From NCBI GenBank assembly GCA_000328365.1, contig KB308420.1:45108-109107 (forward strand): a DNA stretch of 64,000 nt, written 5' to 3'. The translations under genes were made by a program, and so were the position numbers. Of the stretch, positions 50,136 through 63,541 are shown piece by piece (positions within the stretch are counted from its first letter, which is position 1; each line of letters starts with the position of its first letter). Source of the DNA: Capitella teleta. Lineage: Eukaryota; Annelida; Polychaeta; Capitellidae. A model generated the notes under the pieces. It was given only the letters and a program-made list of their open reading frames with translations. It was not told the DNA's origin and searched no databases.

Positions 50136-51638
50136 TAAACTATGTGCAATTAATCAATGTAGTCATTTGCTCTACAATATAAACTGACAGAGTTGAATGC
50201 ACGTGTTCCGCTATGTCCACAACCCTGCGTTTGTAGGCCTAACCGGCAGAGATCCTGACTCGGGCAATATCATCCTTCGTTTGTGGACAGATGGCATGAC
50301 AGTTTCAATGAGGCATTCCTTTACAAATTCTCTTCAAATGATCACCTGGGAAACTTCACAGCTCCTGACCTGCGAATCCTGGAGAGTTTTAATGCAGCCA
50401 AAGACAGCAAGCCGCGAAGCAGCGTAGTCTACCCAACTAGGGGGGTCCCTCCCCCCACAATATTTTTGTAAATTAAAACTTGTAAATTGAAATTTCCGAG
50501 CAATTTAGAGTTAAAATCAGGTTCAGCAGAGCATTGTCAGATCACGATCGATGCTCACCAGTCACTGTCCATAGTTATTGTTCTAGCTGCAGACCTATCA
50601 CATGATCATGCTTGTTACATAAGATGTATACAGTGCATGATTGCTGATTGGCTATTACACGCGCTATGCACAATTCCTGGATGTCATGCACAAGGAGCTG
50701 TGCTACGGTGGGAAGTGACGCACAGTCATACTCGCTCGCCACTGCATACTAGTATATCGGTGTAACTTTAGTCAATAGTGAAAGAATGAGGGTGAGATGC
50801 TCTGCTGGGTGAGCGAGAGGGAGGGTGAGATTGTGGGTGATATCCGCTCAATGCGGGTGAGTTGGCAGATCTGTAGCTCACAGGGGCCCCTCCCTTGGAT
50901 GAGTCCACCTTCTTAATTGCGGAAAGGTGAATTAAGGGGCCGTCTTGCTGAGGTTTTTTTTAATCCGGTTGATGGCTACTGTTTTCTCAAAGGCACTCAT
51001 GAACTAGTACAAGATTTTTGTGGTACTTGTGTGGTAAAATAGCAAAGCAGGTTATATTTCTTTCATCACTAATACAATTTTGCTGAAGATAAGGCACTGT
51101 CACTGCCCGAATTAGCATTCAATAAAAAAGCACTTCTATGTCCAAACAAGGTGAAAAAAGCTCTTGATGGCCAAAGATAGATCCCCTGACTGAGAAATTT
51201 ATGACCCCTTGGGCAGCGAAAATAGAGTAATTTAATTAAAAATTGCTTACCGGGTATTTTAACTTTAGGAGGCATCTAAATCATGATACACATGCACATC
51301 CGTATAGATACTGCATGGTATACAGTTATTCCTGCACCAAAGAATAGCACAATTTTATATATTGAAATTGATAGAAGAAAGACCATCTTCAATGTTCTCA
51401 AGGTTCTTTCAAATGTAAGTCTCTGCTATTTAAGCCGCATCAACATTTAAACAATAGGCTGACTGGTTGAGGTTAGGCACCATGCAGGCAGGGGGAAAAT
51501 GCTAAAAAAAGCTCATGTTGGAATTGAAAGATCAACAGCAAACAAATCTCAATGTAGGTTATACAATTGAAATGGGAAGTAATCTCTAATTTCAGCGAAT
51601 CATCCGCAAACTGAAACAATTTCAAGAAGCCAAGAAAA

Positions 51639-53469
51639 ATGGCCAATGCTCGCAAATCGTCAGTGAGGGGACAGAAAGATGATGTTCCCCTCTTGAAGAT
51701 GAAGATCTCTGAGGTATGAATATTCATGAGACATAAATGTATTATATGTACACATTCATCAATCATTTGAAGCTGGAAGAGCAAGTTGCTGATTACAAAA
51801 AAAGAATTGAAGATCTTCGAAAAGCAAAAAACACCACATTGATCAAGAGGGAGCGTGAAATCATAGACGTCAGAGCTCCTAATCTGGGTCAAAGGTCTGC
51901 GATACATTCATCAAATTTCCTTTTCTGTTTTCAGAGAAACTTGCCTTAAATCGCTCATCACTGCTCCGTTGTTTCTTGATTACGCCGATGTACAAACTTA
52001 TACAGTCAGACCCTGTTAATCCGCCATCATGTAATCTGCCCTTTTCATAATCCGCCTTAAAATTTCAGGGACGAATCGTTTGTAGTGTTAATTGGGTCAT
52101 GTAATTCGCCCTTTTCGTTATTCCGCCTCCGACCACGATTCTCAGGCACGAAACTATTCTGTACCATTATAAATTACATATGTAATCCACCCTTCAAAAT
52201 ATCGTAGTGTGAACAAACATAAGACACGACACATCAATTGTCGGCGATTTTTTTCAAGTCAGGTCAATTAAACAACAAATGGCGCCCCTCCGCTTATTTG
52301 ACGTTTAAGAAATTAATTAAACAAAGGAATCAAATGCGGGTATCGTTGCCGTATCAATTCCTGCATGGCTGGCTTCAATTTTTGGTTGCTCAGATAGGCG
52401 ATGTTCAGGAGCAGAACGAACAACAGGAATTGTGAGTGGAGATTAGTGAATTGAGTGGAGAAGCGAGTGGAATTGAAACTGGGAAAGTTGGAGCTCATAC
52501 ACGTACACAGGGATAAAATGAGAGCCCACAATGACCATCCTTCAGTTAATTATCTATACATTGCCCACTTCATTTGATTGGGGTTTTATTCTACGACCTG
52601 CTTGTAACCGAATGGTACATGCCACTATATGGTACATGGGTTTTTGTATGGCATCTAATTTTCTTTGATTTGTGGTCTGACATGTACCAGTATACAAGAA
52701 AATTGGTTTGCTTTTCTGCTGATTTTCAATAAATTGTAATGGATTTTGTTGAATAAGGTACCAACTAGATATTAATTACTAAAGATATATCATTTGAATG
52801 CATCGGTTTTTACGTGTGTTTGCAGAGATCCAAGTGCATCAGATGGAAGAGTTGCTGATTTGGAAAAGCAATTGAAAGAAATGGAAGCAAAACACTTGAA
52901 GGAAAAAGATGAATTGATGAAGAAAAACCAAGAAAGGGCCATGAAAAACGATACCAAACAGGTAAAGTGAAAGGTTATCCATCCGATCACTTCTATTTCT
53001 GAAAAAGATAAACAGAAATTCCATTTGATATATCCTGTATTTTTAGGAGTGTGGACATGAGGCAGAAATTGCACAACTAAAGAGGAGTTTAGAAGATGCA
53101 CAGTCTGATGTGACTGTGTTGCGGATAGAAAACCAAGATTTACGAGAGAGGGTTGAAGCATTGATAATGGACTTGAGTATCAAGGAAGCCAAGTGGTGCG
53201 AAACGGAAGATTTGCTCTCCAATAAGGTGCAATCAATCAATGAATTCTGGTTGATATATTTGATTTATTTCGCAGCTGAAACTAGAATGGGGTGAGAAGT
53301 ACAGAGAATGGATGCAAGAAACTGAGAGGAAAATTGTTGAACTCCAAGAAGCCAACACCCTTTTGTTAGTAGATACATTTATAAATTATACACGTTTATT
53401 AATTTCTGTAACTTTTGTTCCATTTACAGACGTGGTTACTTGGATAGAGGGGCTGGCTCATCGTCTTAA
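51639..53469 (+). CDS. Coiled-coil protein, unrecognised (7 putative exons)
   Basis: Exons 51639-51713, 51773-51887, 51935-51989, 52826-52961, 53047-53226, 53276-53364 and 53430-53469 join in phase with GT-AG borders to 229 residues. It starts MANARKSSVRGQKDD with an in-frame stop upstream and ends NTLLRGYLDRGAGSSS. Almost all of it is charged heptad-type helix: LEEQVADYKKRIEDLRKAK, DLEKQLKEMEAKHLKEKDEL and AQLKRSLEDAQSDVTVLRIE, then WGEKYREWMQETERKIVELQ. This is typical of axonemal, centrosomal or scaffold coiled-coil proteins. I cannot assign a family. Exon 3 and its borders are the least certain part; intron 3 (836 bp) contains a pogo-like transposon end. Remaining introns are 47-85 bp. 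No gene partner is evident. Confidence 0.65.
52001..52160 (+). mobile_element. Pogo/Tigger-like transposon end fragment
   Basis: TA followed by CAGTCAGACCCTGTTAATCC and then reiterated AATCCGCCNTTTT and AATTCGCCCTTTT motifs, like the terminal region of pogo/Tigger-type Tc1/mariner elements. The matching far end was not found, so this is a fragment. It lies in intron 3 of the coiled-coil gene. Confidence 0.35.
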
Positions 53470-55929
53470 TCGTTCGAAACAACTTGGTCATGCGGCTATT
53501 CAAATCTGTAGACATGCCACTGATTTGACATTTATTTCTAACTTTTCAAGTGCTTTATTTTCTTGATAACTAGGCTGGAAGTAGTCTCAATTGTATTCTG
53601 TGAAATATTTTGATTGAAAATTATGTTCATGTACATGTATATAGGGATATTATACAATACTCATTTGAATTTCTGATGATATAATTCTTACATGATATAC
53701 CTAGTTTGATTCAAGTTATTTTACGGGTGGATAATTTCAAGAGAATGATTCCCTGTCATGCTACCACTGAGAAGTTTTTAATTTATGCTTGTATTCACAG
53801 ATTCTTTGATGTTGAATGTGATAATTTTTCATGCCACATTGTTTGAAACCTGCATCTGTTCAGCTCAAGAATATAAGATTTTTTATTATTCTTCACTAAT
53901 TGACACAGAGCGTGCATTGTGCATATTTTTAGCTGTTTTTTTTTACAGTATATCAGATCATACATGATAACTTTGTACTTCATGAAAGTCAAACGTCTTC
54001 CTGGATGCATTGTATCTCTTCTTGAAACAATACTTTTGTTTACTTCAAATTATGATGCAACCTATAAAATGTGCATGGATCAGTTCTTGGTTCTTGTCGC
54101 AGGTGCAAAAAGTTTGGAGGCATCATGGCAAAAAAATATACATATTGGCCTTATTTAGTTTAGTGATATCTTACACTTGGATCCTGAATCATTCCAAGTG
54201 CTTTATTGTACCTTTTACATAGTAATTTTTTGTCAGAATACAAATCGAATTTACAAATTTGCAAAAATATAAATTCACAAATTACAAATTAATTTTCAAT
54301 TTAATTAATTAATTTTCGTATAATGTACTGGTACATAAAATTTATGCAAAATAATAAAGAAAACTCAAATTTTCATTTTGTGATCATTTTATTCCTTTTT
54401 TATACAATTTCTAATAAAGTCCCAACATATAAAGACAAGAAGAGGAGAAAATAACTAATTATGAAGAAGAGTATTAGTTGAAAAAATGCATAAAAAAAAA
54501 AAGGTCCAATGCGTTCGGTATAAAAAAAAAAGCCCCAAAAAGTACACCTAACACTCGCTCACAAACATTGAACCGGACGATGTTCCAAAGAACACACCAG
54601 AATTAAACTCCAGTAGATCTACCCAATTTGTCAAATTAAATAACATAAAGTGACACAGAAACAGTATGATAATTAATGGTGAAGAGAAAGAAAACAAATT
54701 CTATAAAATTCCAGGAATTTCCTGATGAGCAAGAAAGAGAACACTGGCAAAATACATACAAAAAATCTATCCAAGATGTGTGATTACACTGTGCTGATAA
54801 ACGTGTATGGAGGGTGTTATGAAGAATAGGAGGATTTCTTTGTGGGCTTAATAATGATTGGAAATCCACCAAAAAAAAAGAGCTCAGAATTGGGTCTAAA
54901 GAATCCATGAGGCTGATGACTTGGCGGGATTACATTGTATATATATTGAAAATTGAAGAATAAGTAGAGATTGTATAATTTTATATTTGGAAGTCAAAAA
55001 TGGATACAAATAAGGGAGAGACTAGATTAGAAGATTAACATAATTTTGAATACTTATAATCATGGAATGTTAGAATTGACATTAAGATAATGCAGGAAAA
55101 TCTTATAATACAATAAATACATCCACACTAACTCATAAAATAAAAACAAGTTGCCAAGTCTTATTATTTATAATACTTTCAGAGGTAATGCAAAAAGTTT
55201 AATTTAATGAAGTATGACTGCAAGGACTAATTTCGAACACATTTCATCAAAATAAGTTACCAAATTGATCAAGTATTGGAAAAGCAAGTATCTATGCATT
55301 GCATAGCTGAGAATCATATCCGTAAGTTTGTCATCAGGTCTGTGTAAGTTATTCCGATAATATTTCACAATGTTTGCCTATGACATGATACAGTAGCAAT
55401 ACTTAAATACCAAGTATTGCTGAGTACAATTCTGCATTGTAAGACCAAAAGTAATGTATAAATGTACTTGGATGCTTCTCAGAAAAAATTTTTATGTTAT
55501 AATACTCATATGTTCCAGTGCAGTATTTCATACCGGGAAATGTATAGGGATACATTAGCAAATAATGGTAATGCAACATTGAGACTAAATAACATTATAA
55601 AGACAATTTAACTAAAAAAATCATCTGTATATAATTTCAAAGTAAAAGTAATGATCTAAATAAAAATGCATGGGAAAACAATATTGGTAGCAATAAGTGC
55701 ATCAGATCTTAAAAAACACAAATACTTGATATGTATTCAGTCACGTTTGCGCTGACTCGATCATAGTTCAAAACACAGAGGATTTTTAATCTCAAATATT
55801 CACTCTCACATGCAACATTAACAACAAAGAAAGTGCAAATTTCCTACAAAATTAACAACAAACAGAAAGAATCCTCAATTAAAAGCAAACTTTACAAATG
55901 GCTATAAATTCATATTGAGCAAAAGATCC
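53470..55929. other. No gene seen; AT-rich convergent intergenic region
   Basis: Lies between the 3' ends of the rightward coiled-coil gene and the leftward GLB1L2-type gene, so it should hold both 3' UTRs. Very AT-rich, no supported exons or element ends. Confidence 0.5.
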
Positions 55930-58900
55930 TCAACCAAGGATGGGACTTTCAAGGAATTGAACGCTCACTCCTGGTTGGTGAAGTTCAAATATCACTACCT
56001 GCAAACAAGGAGAAATGAATTAGGTCAAGGTTCAACTAGAGAGGTTGACCCACTAACCTCATTGGCACCACGGACAAGGAGAGGGGCAGGGACGTAGAGG
56101 GTTTCCTGTGGTCCAACATCCCAATAACGACCCAGATTGAACGAATTCACAAAAACGACTCCTTTCTTCCATCCCTGGAGTCAGAAGGAATTGAAATATT
56201 AGATTCAATAATGTGAATTGGGATATGACCACATTTTATTCTTGCACCACATAGCCACAAAGCTATTAAAAAGTTGACTTACTTTCATGTGAAGAAATGT
56301 GTCATGAGGTTCACTGTCGATGAACAGTGCAGTTCGATACATCCCTGGACCAAGAGATTTATGGTTTTGGAAATTTTCCCAATTCTTGCTGGCCATAGCA
56401 CTGTCAAAGAAAAAAATACCCCACTGGTAATCAAGTGGAAAATGGAGCGGCAGTCATGCTGCAGGTGTTCCAACCAGAAAAGGATTGTGATACAGCTTTA
56501 AAGGGAGGGAGAACTGGTTAAAAATGGACTTTGAGTCGTTATTTGATGCACCAAAAATGATTCCTATGCCTGGCCCACACAAGAAATATCATCGCTAACG
56601 ATTTCGCGGGAGATATATTGCTAACTAGGCGTGACGTCAGGAGATGTTATGAAACACCGAGTTCCCCATCTTTTACAATGGGCCTCGTCATATCAACGTG
56701 TCCTGCGACTAAACCCCGGATATTTTTTTGTTTTCTTTTCGGAAATAGATAAAATAATCATTTTGCTACCAGTCAGGCGCGAAAAAAAATTATTTTTCAC
56801 TATTTTTCTTATTTTAACAAACGATTTTCTAGGACACCTACCATGTTTCTCATCCTGAAACAGTAAAAAGGTCAGCCAGAGTGCACCACGCATGCGCTTT
56901 CGTTTCGTAAACAACAGAGATGTCCTTTCATGGCAAAGATGATCTGCTCTGATTGGCTGAAATCGATAGCTTCCCGAGGGGAACGGGACCAATCAGCCAT
57001 CAGCCAAACCAAGCCATCAGCTGACGTTTGCCTCCTATACTTCGCAATGGAAGCCATTCTCCCATAGGCGCAATGCTAACCCCGATATTCGGAATGCATT
57101 ATTTCCTTACGCTTGCATCCAGGCATGGTGTTTTTGGCACGGAATGCTATCAATTGGTGCTATGAGTCAATAGAACATCACTTAAAATTTAGTTCCCCAT
57201 CCCTTTAAGCCTCCATAACCATCCATATTTATTCCACCTAAATTCGCTCGATTTGTAATCCTCAGAGAATAATGTCATTCATTAGGGACAAACCCTTGTG
57301 ATTGGAGTAACCATTCACTGATCGAGGTTAATTATTCATTTGAGTGAGACTGGGATAAGGGAATTTCCAAGGGCGGAATCTGAGGGTTAAACATGACAAA
57401 CTTTTGATTCCAAAAGTTGAGAGTGGCAAACATTATTATCATTAACTAAGAGTAAGAAACCTTTTATGACCCAAAACCCAAAAATAGCATGGATTACATA
57501 GTATAAGAAAAAATCCTTATCTAAAATAAAATGTTAGATGAGGCAGGAATAACATGGTCTGTGAGTACTACATCAGAGTCACTTTCAGCTCAAATTTCAA
57601 TCTCCAATGATTAATCAATGACTTACCCACGAATGAACGCTGGTTTTAACTCCAGAGGGTAAATATCCCACATAAGCAAAGGTTTACCATCCAAATAGAC
57701 GGGCTCCAGAAGTCCTGTAAAAGTTATGCAATCAGAAACAGATGAGAACATACACCGTAGACAAACCTTTCCTCTGTTCGTTCAAGTGGTTGGAGCTTTT
57801 AGATGCATAGTTAACACGACCTAGATTCTCAACAACAATATCAATCGTTTTCACTCCCTGGAATATAAAACCCAAAGTCAAAATCATCCCTTATTCCCCA
57901 AGAACATACTTTTGGTATCACCACCGTTTGATCTGATTTCTTCCAATCTACAACAGAGATTTCCTGATCATCGCACAAAACCTTAAAAAAAATACAAATA
58001 AAATAGAGCATTTCAGGCAACGCCGTCACTCTATGCCACACAGACCTGTGCTCGATCTCGTACTGTGCCCTTCAGCATGAGTTTCTTGTCCATCTTCATC
58101 CCTTGAGCTCCTCTCTTGCTGTACACAATGAAACCGAAGCTCTGACCTCCGTGACGGTTGATATCCAGCATCTCCATAGAGACGATGTGGTGTGATTGTA
58201 TCACCTGAAAAGTCAATCTGTTCAGTGAAAGCAGAGAAAGATTTGAAAAATCTTACTTGACTCAAAGCAAGAACGTCATTCCACTTCAACATTTCAGCAA
58301 TCTCGAATGAACCTAAAACAACACAATGCTAAAAGAAAATTCTTGATGAAAAAAGCGAGTGCGCTCACCATAAGCGGCCTTTGTCGGATTGTGAGGAATT
58401 GGGGGCAGAGCTGAGATCGTAAAAATTAATCAAAACGGGAAAAACACAAAGTCGCGACTCACTGAAGCGATTGTTCAAGGGAGCAAATAACTGGCGAGTC
58501 ATCATAAATTTGTCAGTGACATCTCCTGCCTCAGACAAGGGAGAGTCGTAATCTGTCAGTTGTCAGTTATGGAATTTAAAAAATTGGAAAATTTGATTAA
58601 GGATAAAGTTTACCGTAGCTGGTCACTGTGGGAAGATAGGGCTCAGTGTTAGCACCATTTAGAAAACCAAAGTTGGTTCCACCATGAAACATGTAGAGGT
58701 TAATGGAGCTGCCCTGCTGCAAGATGTACTCCACAGCACTGGCGTATTCTGATTGACAAGAGCACATAGAGAAAGAGAATGAGACATATTTTTATTGCAT
58801 TTTGAATGCACTTCAATATTCATTCTTGAACTGTGTTCCAATATGATGAAAATTTGTACCTTTCACCAGGGCTCAAAATAAGACTTTGTTTTTACTGCAT

Positions 58901-61900
58901 TCACATCATTTCAACATCGCGTCCCAGGTATGGTGTGTTATATTGGTAGTTAGTATAAATATTAAATTAATGTAGTAGCAGTGGTTGATGATTTAATGAA
59001 TCGTTGGTTCTATCATCCACTAACTGACACAACATTTTGAATTGGAAGTTGATCCCAACTCATGCTCCAAGATGTAAGTTAAGGTGGTTTAGTTGACCAA
59101 TTTTCTTATATAATTAAAAGATTGGCAGCATTGACAAGTCTGTGTGCATTTTCTTTTGTAATTGAAATTTTCTTTTGTTGACTGTCATGGCTCACCTAAT
59201 TCAGAGTGAACACGTGGCCATTACAACCAGCATAACCCAGTAGAGGGAACCACACTTTTCTAGTGGTAGAGGGATAGTACTGAATGCTTTTGACGCATTG
59301 CTAATTAGATAAAAATGCGTTATATGGCAGTGCATGGTCACAAACAAAAAACCTAAATGAAAATTGGTAGAGAAAATGACATTGTATGTATTAAAGGGAT
59401 GGGGAACTAAATTTTAAGTGATGTTCTATTGACTCATAGCACCAATTGATAGCATTCAGTGCCAAGAACACCATGCCTGGATGCAAGCGTAAGGAAATAA
59501 TGCATTCCGAATATCGGGGTTAGCATTGCGCCTATGGGAGAATGGCTTCCATTGCGAAGTATAGGAGGCAAACGTCAGCTGATGGCTTGGTTTGGCTGAT
59601 GGCTGATTGGTTCTGTTCCCCTCGTGAAGCTATCGATTTCAGCCAATCAGAGCAGAGCATCTTCGCCATAAAAGGACATCTTTGTTGTTTATACGAAACG
59701 AAAGCGCATGCGTGGTGCACTCTGGCTGACCTTTTTACTGTTTCAGGATGAGAAACATGGTAGGTGTCCTAGAAAATCGCTTGTTAAAATAAGAAAAATA
59801 GCGAAAAATATTTTTTTTTCGCGCCTGACTGGTGGCAAAATGATTATTCTATCTATTTCCGAAAATAAAATAAAAAAATATCCAAGGGTTTAGTCGCAGG
59901 ACACGCTGATATGAAGAGGCCCATTGTAACAGATGGGGAACTCGGTGTTTCATCACAGCTGCTGACGTCACGCCTAGTTAGCAATATATCGCCCGCGAAA
60001 TCGTTAGCGATGATATTCCTTGTGTGGGCCAGGCATAGGAATCATTTCTGGTGCATCAAATAACGACTCAAAGTCAATTTTTAACCAGTTCTCCCTCCCT
60101 TTAAGTACATGCATTAAATAATTGTGTTTTATGTAATATTTTTCGTCAGAACTTCTGGCGAGTAAACTTTTTCGCTTATTTCGAACCCTGCCTTTCACCC
60201 GACAAGTGTAAAAAATAAAGAATTTGTACACATGTCTGAAGAATACATGGCACATCCTATTCGGATCGCATGTTTCTATGTATCAATGATGTTCTAAGTA
60301 TCGATAAAAATAAAACCCTCACTTAGTTTGCCAATCAAAATCCTGAGAAGCTCCTAGATAGGATACAATGGTTGAATATTTAAATATCATATGATGTGCG
60401 AGTGGCATTAACTATAAGGGCCATGATAGAACATGGTTCAGTTTTGGATATCCAGAAATATAACTGAAAAAGTCCACAAGGGGGAAGGGTAATGGAGTTA
60501 CATCTTGGATTGGCTGGAGCTATAGTGGAGCAAAAAAGAGGAAAATTCAGAAATCGCAATGCTGCACTTCAAACTAACATTATATTGAACAGCTCCAGTG
60601 AGCTGTGCTTGCAGACAGATTACATAATGCACTCGAAGCTTCCCCCAAGTGTCCAAGAAGAAGAATTCACTGAATAATAAATATTCACTCGGCCCTAGAA
60701 TTACCCCCATGTTATGTCCTCACTCAATCATGCACAAATTTATCTAATTAATGCCAGGTATGTTCATAATAATCAATTATCATCTGCTCAACCACTGTTA
60801 CCATGGAGACTGGAGGTGAAAAGTGAACTGACCCTCAAGCGACATGGTGTGGTGTTTCTCCTCCCAGTGGTCAAACCATCCTGACCAGAACTCCATGACC
60901 ATCAGAGGTTTTCCCGGCTGCAGTTCATGAAGTTTATCAAACATTCGGCCGCCTTCATTGGTATTCTTAAAATTTGTCGTCATGAAAACTGTAAGCAAAG
61001 AATAATCATAATTCCAATCACAAAATGAGAAAGGGAGCAGACCTCCAGGGACACGACCCGGTTGCAAGCCATGTTTGTTGTCTGACGTGAACAGGATTTC
61101 GATAACCCCGCTGTCGGTCATTATCTGAAGATAAAATATTGAAGACAAGGCAGCCATAGGGATATGTACTTACATTCTTCAGTTCTTGCATGTAATTCAC
61201 ATCATCGCTATATGATCCATATTCATTCTCAATTTGCATTGCAATGATTGGCCCTCCATATTGGTACTAGTGATAAGGGAAGGTTTATTGAGGTAGGATT
61301 ATTGATCCTTGAAATTAAGCATTCCTACCTGCATATCTTCAAGTTCACTGATCAGAGAACGCATGTATGAGCGAGCAGCATCCATGAAAGGGCGATATGT
61401 CGAGCGGACGTCCATTTGGGGGTCACGCAACAACCAGCTGAGAGGAGGTGGGAAACAAGAGCATAGCTTGAGAGCATATAGCATAGCTAGGACTGAACAA
61501 TTTATCCATGTGTTTTTGCTATTGTAACACATGTATGATAATGAAATTGGTTCTAGAATCAGTATAGCGTGTGAGGAAACTCTCTAAACACCTCTAATGT
61601 TAAATATGCACACAGCGTCAGACCGTGTGAAATTCGTATGTTGATTTTTAAATCCAAACATAAAAACTTTCTATTTCAGAATCACTATTAATGACACTGT
61701 TTAATTGAATTACACATTATTTCAATGCTGTTAAGCGGGTTCAAAAGTTTTTTTTCTGTTACTGAAAATGGGCTTAATAAGTGCAAAAAAATTAAATGGT
61801 TGCATGCATCTAGCAATTGCGTAGCAGTCGAGGCTCTTTTTTAAAAATATGTAGCGCAAATATGTAGCGCTGGCTGAGCATAGAGTCGGTACGTCTGAGC

Positions 61901-62622
61901 TTCAGTGAAGCCAAAATTCTCTACAAGAGGCCAATAATTTAAGGCATGCTAGCCTCCAATCAAAAGAAACAAAAAGAAACCTGGAGAATGGCAAGCGGAA
62001 GACCAACAAGGCAATATCTGTTGACTCAGCACTGGTTTTGATCTGGAGCGGGTGAGAGATGCTTACCTGGGTAATCCCCCGAACTCCCACTCAGAACAAA
62101 TGAACGGCCCAGGGCGGAGGATAACCAGGAGACCAACCTTCTCAGCTATTGCAACAAATCGTCTGAAAGGAGAGGAAAATGAATTAATAATTCATGAGCT
62201 TGAGATCGGTATAAAACTTACCTGATATCTAGCATTCCTGTGAACACAAACTCTCCGTGGATTTCTTCATGCAAATTCCATGGAACATACGTTTCAACAG
62301 TGTTTAATCCTGCAGCCTTCATCCGAGTTAGACGATCCAACCAGTACTCTGGGACGATTCTAAAGTAATGCATTGCACCACTGAGTATGCGCAGTTCTTT
62401 GTTATCCAGGAAGAATTTATAGTCCTTCAATTCGAGGCCCCTCCTGACGGTGTTCAGGCGACTCTGCTCCTTCCATTCTTCAGCTGTGCTGCCTTCGGCG
62501 TCGGACAACCCCCCGACGAACCAGTATAACACGAAAAGGAGAAAACCCACCAAAAAGAGGATTCGCTTGCGATGCTGACGGCGCAAGTAGACGGAGCTCA
62601 TCTTTCCACAATTTATGAGCAT
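55930..62622 (-). CDS. GLB1L2: GLB1L2-type beta-galactosidase-like glycosyl hydrolase, GH35 (17 exons)
   Basis: GH35 family exo-beta-galactosidase-like protein. Exons 5' to 3': 62222-62622, 62067-62162, 61329-61437, 61174-61266, 61043-61124, 60833-60988, 58614-58748, 58463-58552, 58369-58410, 58257-58312, 58046-58204, 57910-57981, 57767-57857, 57627-57714, 56283-56400, 56058-56174, 55930-55998; 657 residues in phase (human GLB1L2 636). The N-terminus has a basic stretch and a hydrophobic anchor ([20 protein letters not shown]), implying a type II membrane or secreted protein. GH35 signs: [37 protein letters not shown] (acid/base Glu), [12 protein letters not shown] (nucleophile Glu) and [10 protein letters not shown], then jelly-roll regions ending [21 protein letters not shown] second Met at 62601 could be the start. 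Most introns are 49-64 bp; those of 1226 and 2084 bp carry MITE copies B and C. Family certain; GLB1L2 versus GLB1L/GLB1L3 less so. Confidence 0.95.
56499..57207 (+). mobile_element. MITE family copy B, in an intron of the GLB1L2-type gene
   Basis: About 709 bp, very close to copy A and in the same plus-strand orientation, opposite to the host gene. Flanked by TA (or TTAA). It makes up more than half of the 1226-bp intron 56401-57626. Confidence 0.85.
59392..60103 (-). mobile_element. MITE family copy C, inverted, in an intron of the GLB1L2-type gene
   Basis: About 712 bp, the reverse complement of copies A and B, flanked by TTAA on both sides (TA also fits). It lies in the 2084-bp intron 58749-60832. 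Confidence 0.85.
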
Positions 62623-63110
62623 TTATTAATCTAGAATCATCCGTTTATCCCTCAATTATCGTCGAAATTACAACTTTTATTGATGAGGCGTTGAGTTTTT
62701 GACGTTTGGCAGGAAACAAGTAATACGGCTGTGTTGTCAGATTCAGTTTGGCATTTCTGTTAACAAAATCCATTTGTTCAACTATTATCGAGTGCGCTAT
62801 GACTACAGGCATTATACTAGATTCTTTGCTGTTTGGAATCAGATTTAAGAGACATCTCTTATCTCTGCTGGGAATTACATTAGATATATTCTATTGCCAT
62901 CATGGTGGGATGATGATAAATATGGAGTCTTCGAACGAGATTAAAATGTACTGGCACATTTGGAAATTTCTTTTATGTGAACCAGAATTTTGAACTACTT
63001 GTACCGGTATAATCGGTATTTGTACAAATAATTTACACCTTCATCAATCAGGCAACTGTATGAATATCCCCAAAAATAAAAAAACAATCCTAGAGGGACA
63101 CATTTCACTT
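62623..63110. other. GLB1L2-type gene 5' flank; no other gene seen
   Basis: Short region between the start of the leftward GLB1L2-type gene and the presumed 3' end of the next leftward gene. No clear core promoter motif recognised. Confidence 0.4.
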
Positions 63111-63114
63111 TATT
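63109..63114 (-). terminator. Polyadenylation signal of the right-edge gene (AATAAA, minus strand)
   Basis: TTTATT on the plus strand reads AATAAA on the minus strand, about 430 bp after the stop codon of the partial gene at the right edge. The interval is AT-rich and non-coding, as expected of a 3' UTR. Confidence 0.45.
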
Positions 63115-63541
63115 CAACTCTTTTCATTCCATCTTTACGACCATTCATCAAACAGATAAAAATAATAATCAATAATCCAATTATTTTGATCCAATCAAAA
63201 ATTGATTTGTAACAAAAATATACAGTAGCAAACATGATTATTAAATATATCACCAAGGAATGAATAAGTTTCCTTTTTTTCTGTAAATGCATTGAATCTA
63301 ACAGATTATTTAGTATAAATATATTCATTATCACAAATCAACATCAAAGCTTAAAAGTCACAAAAATAAAGAAGTATTCAAAAGCAAATACTTCACATTG
63401 TAAATTTACAGGTGTATAATGCATATAAAATAAACATATATTTTGTTTTTGTTTTAACATCTTTTAGCAAGCAGTAATGAGATAAAATTTATCATTTTCA
63501 CCAGTATAATCATGGGAATATGCTTGAAGTTGAATGGGGTT

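Larger units (their letters stand above)
48228..51638. other. No gene seen; contains repeats and a long hairpin
   Basis: Holds the perfect hairpin at 49402-49479, dispersed repeat copy 2 (49840-50135) and a short repeat echo at 50409-50470. YY1-like ATGGCCGCCG (48860-48869) and GGTCGCCG (49099) lie upstream of the snoRNA cluster and could mark a minus-strand promoter. A weak LINE-like peptide (KIAKIYPLLKK) is encoded near 49463-49500. No supported exon. Confidence 0.4.

Noticed and set aside
51069-51275. Minus-strand MPPKVKIPG... followed by a donor-like GTAAGC
   Set aside because: Looks like a first exon, but no downstream exon gives more than a short unsupported peptide.
59542-59751. Open frame [15 protein letters not shown]... 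found in three places (59.5, 57.0 and 47.4 kb)
   Set aside because: It lies inside the MITE copies and is repeated only because the element is; no transposase signature.
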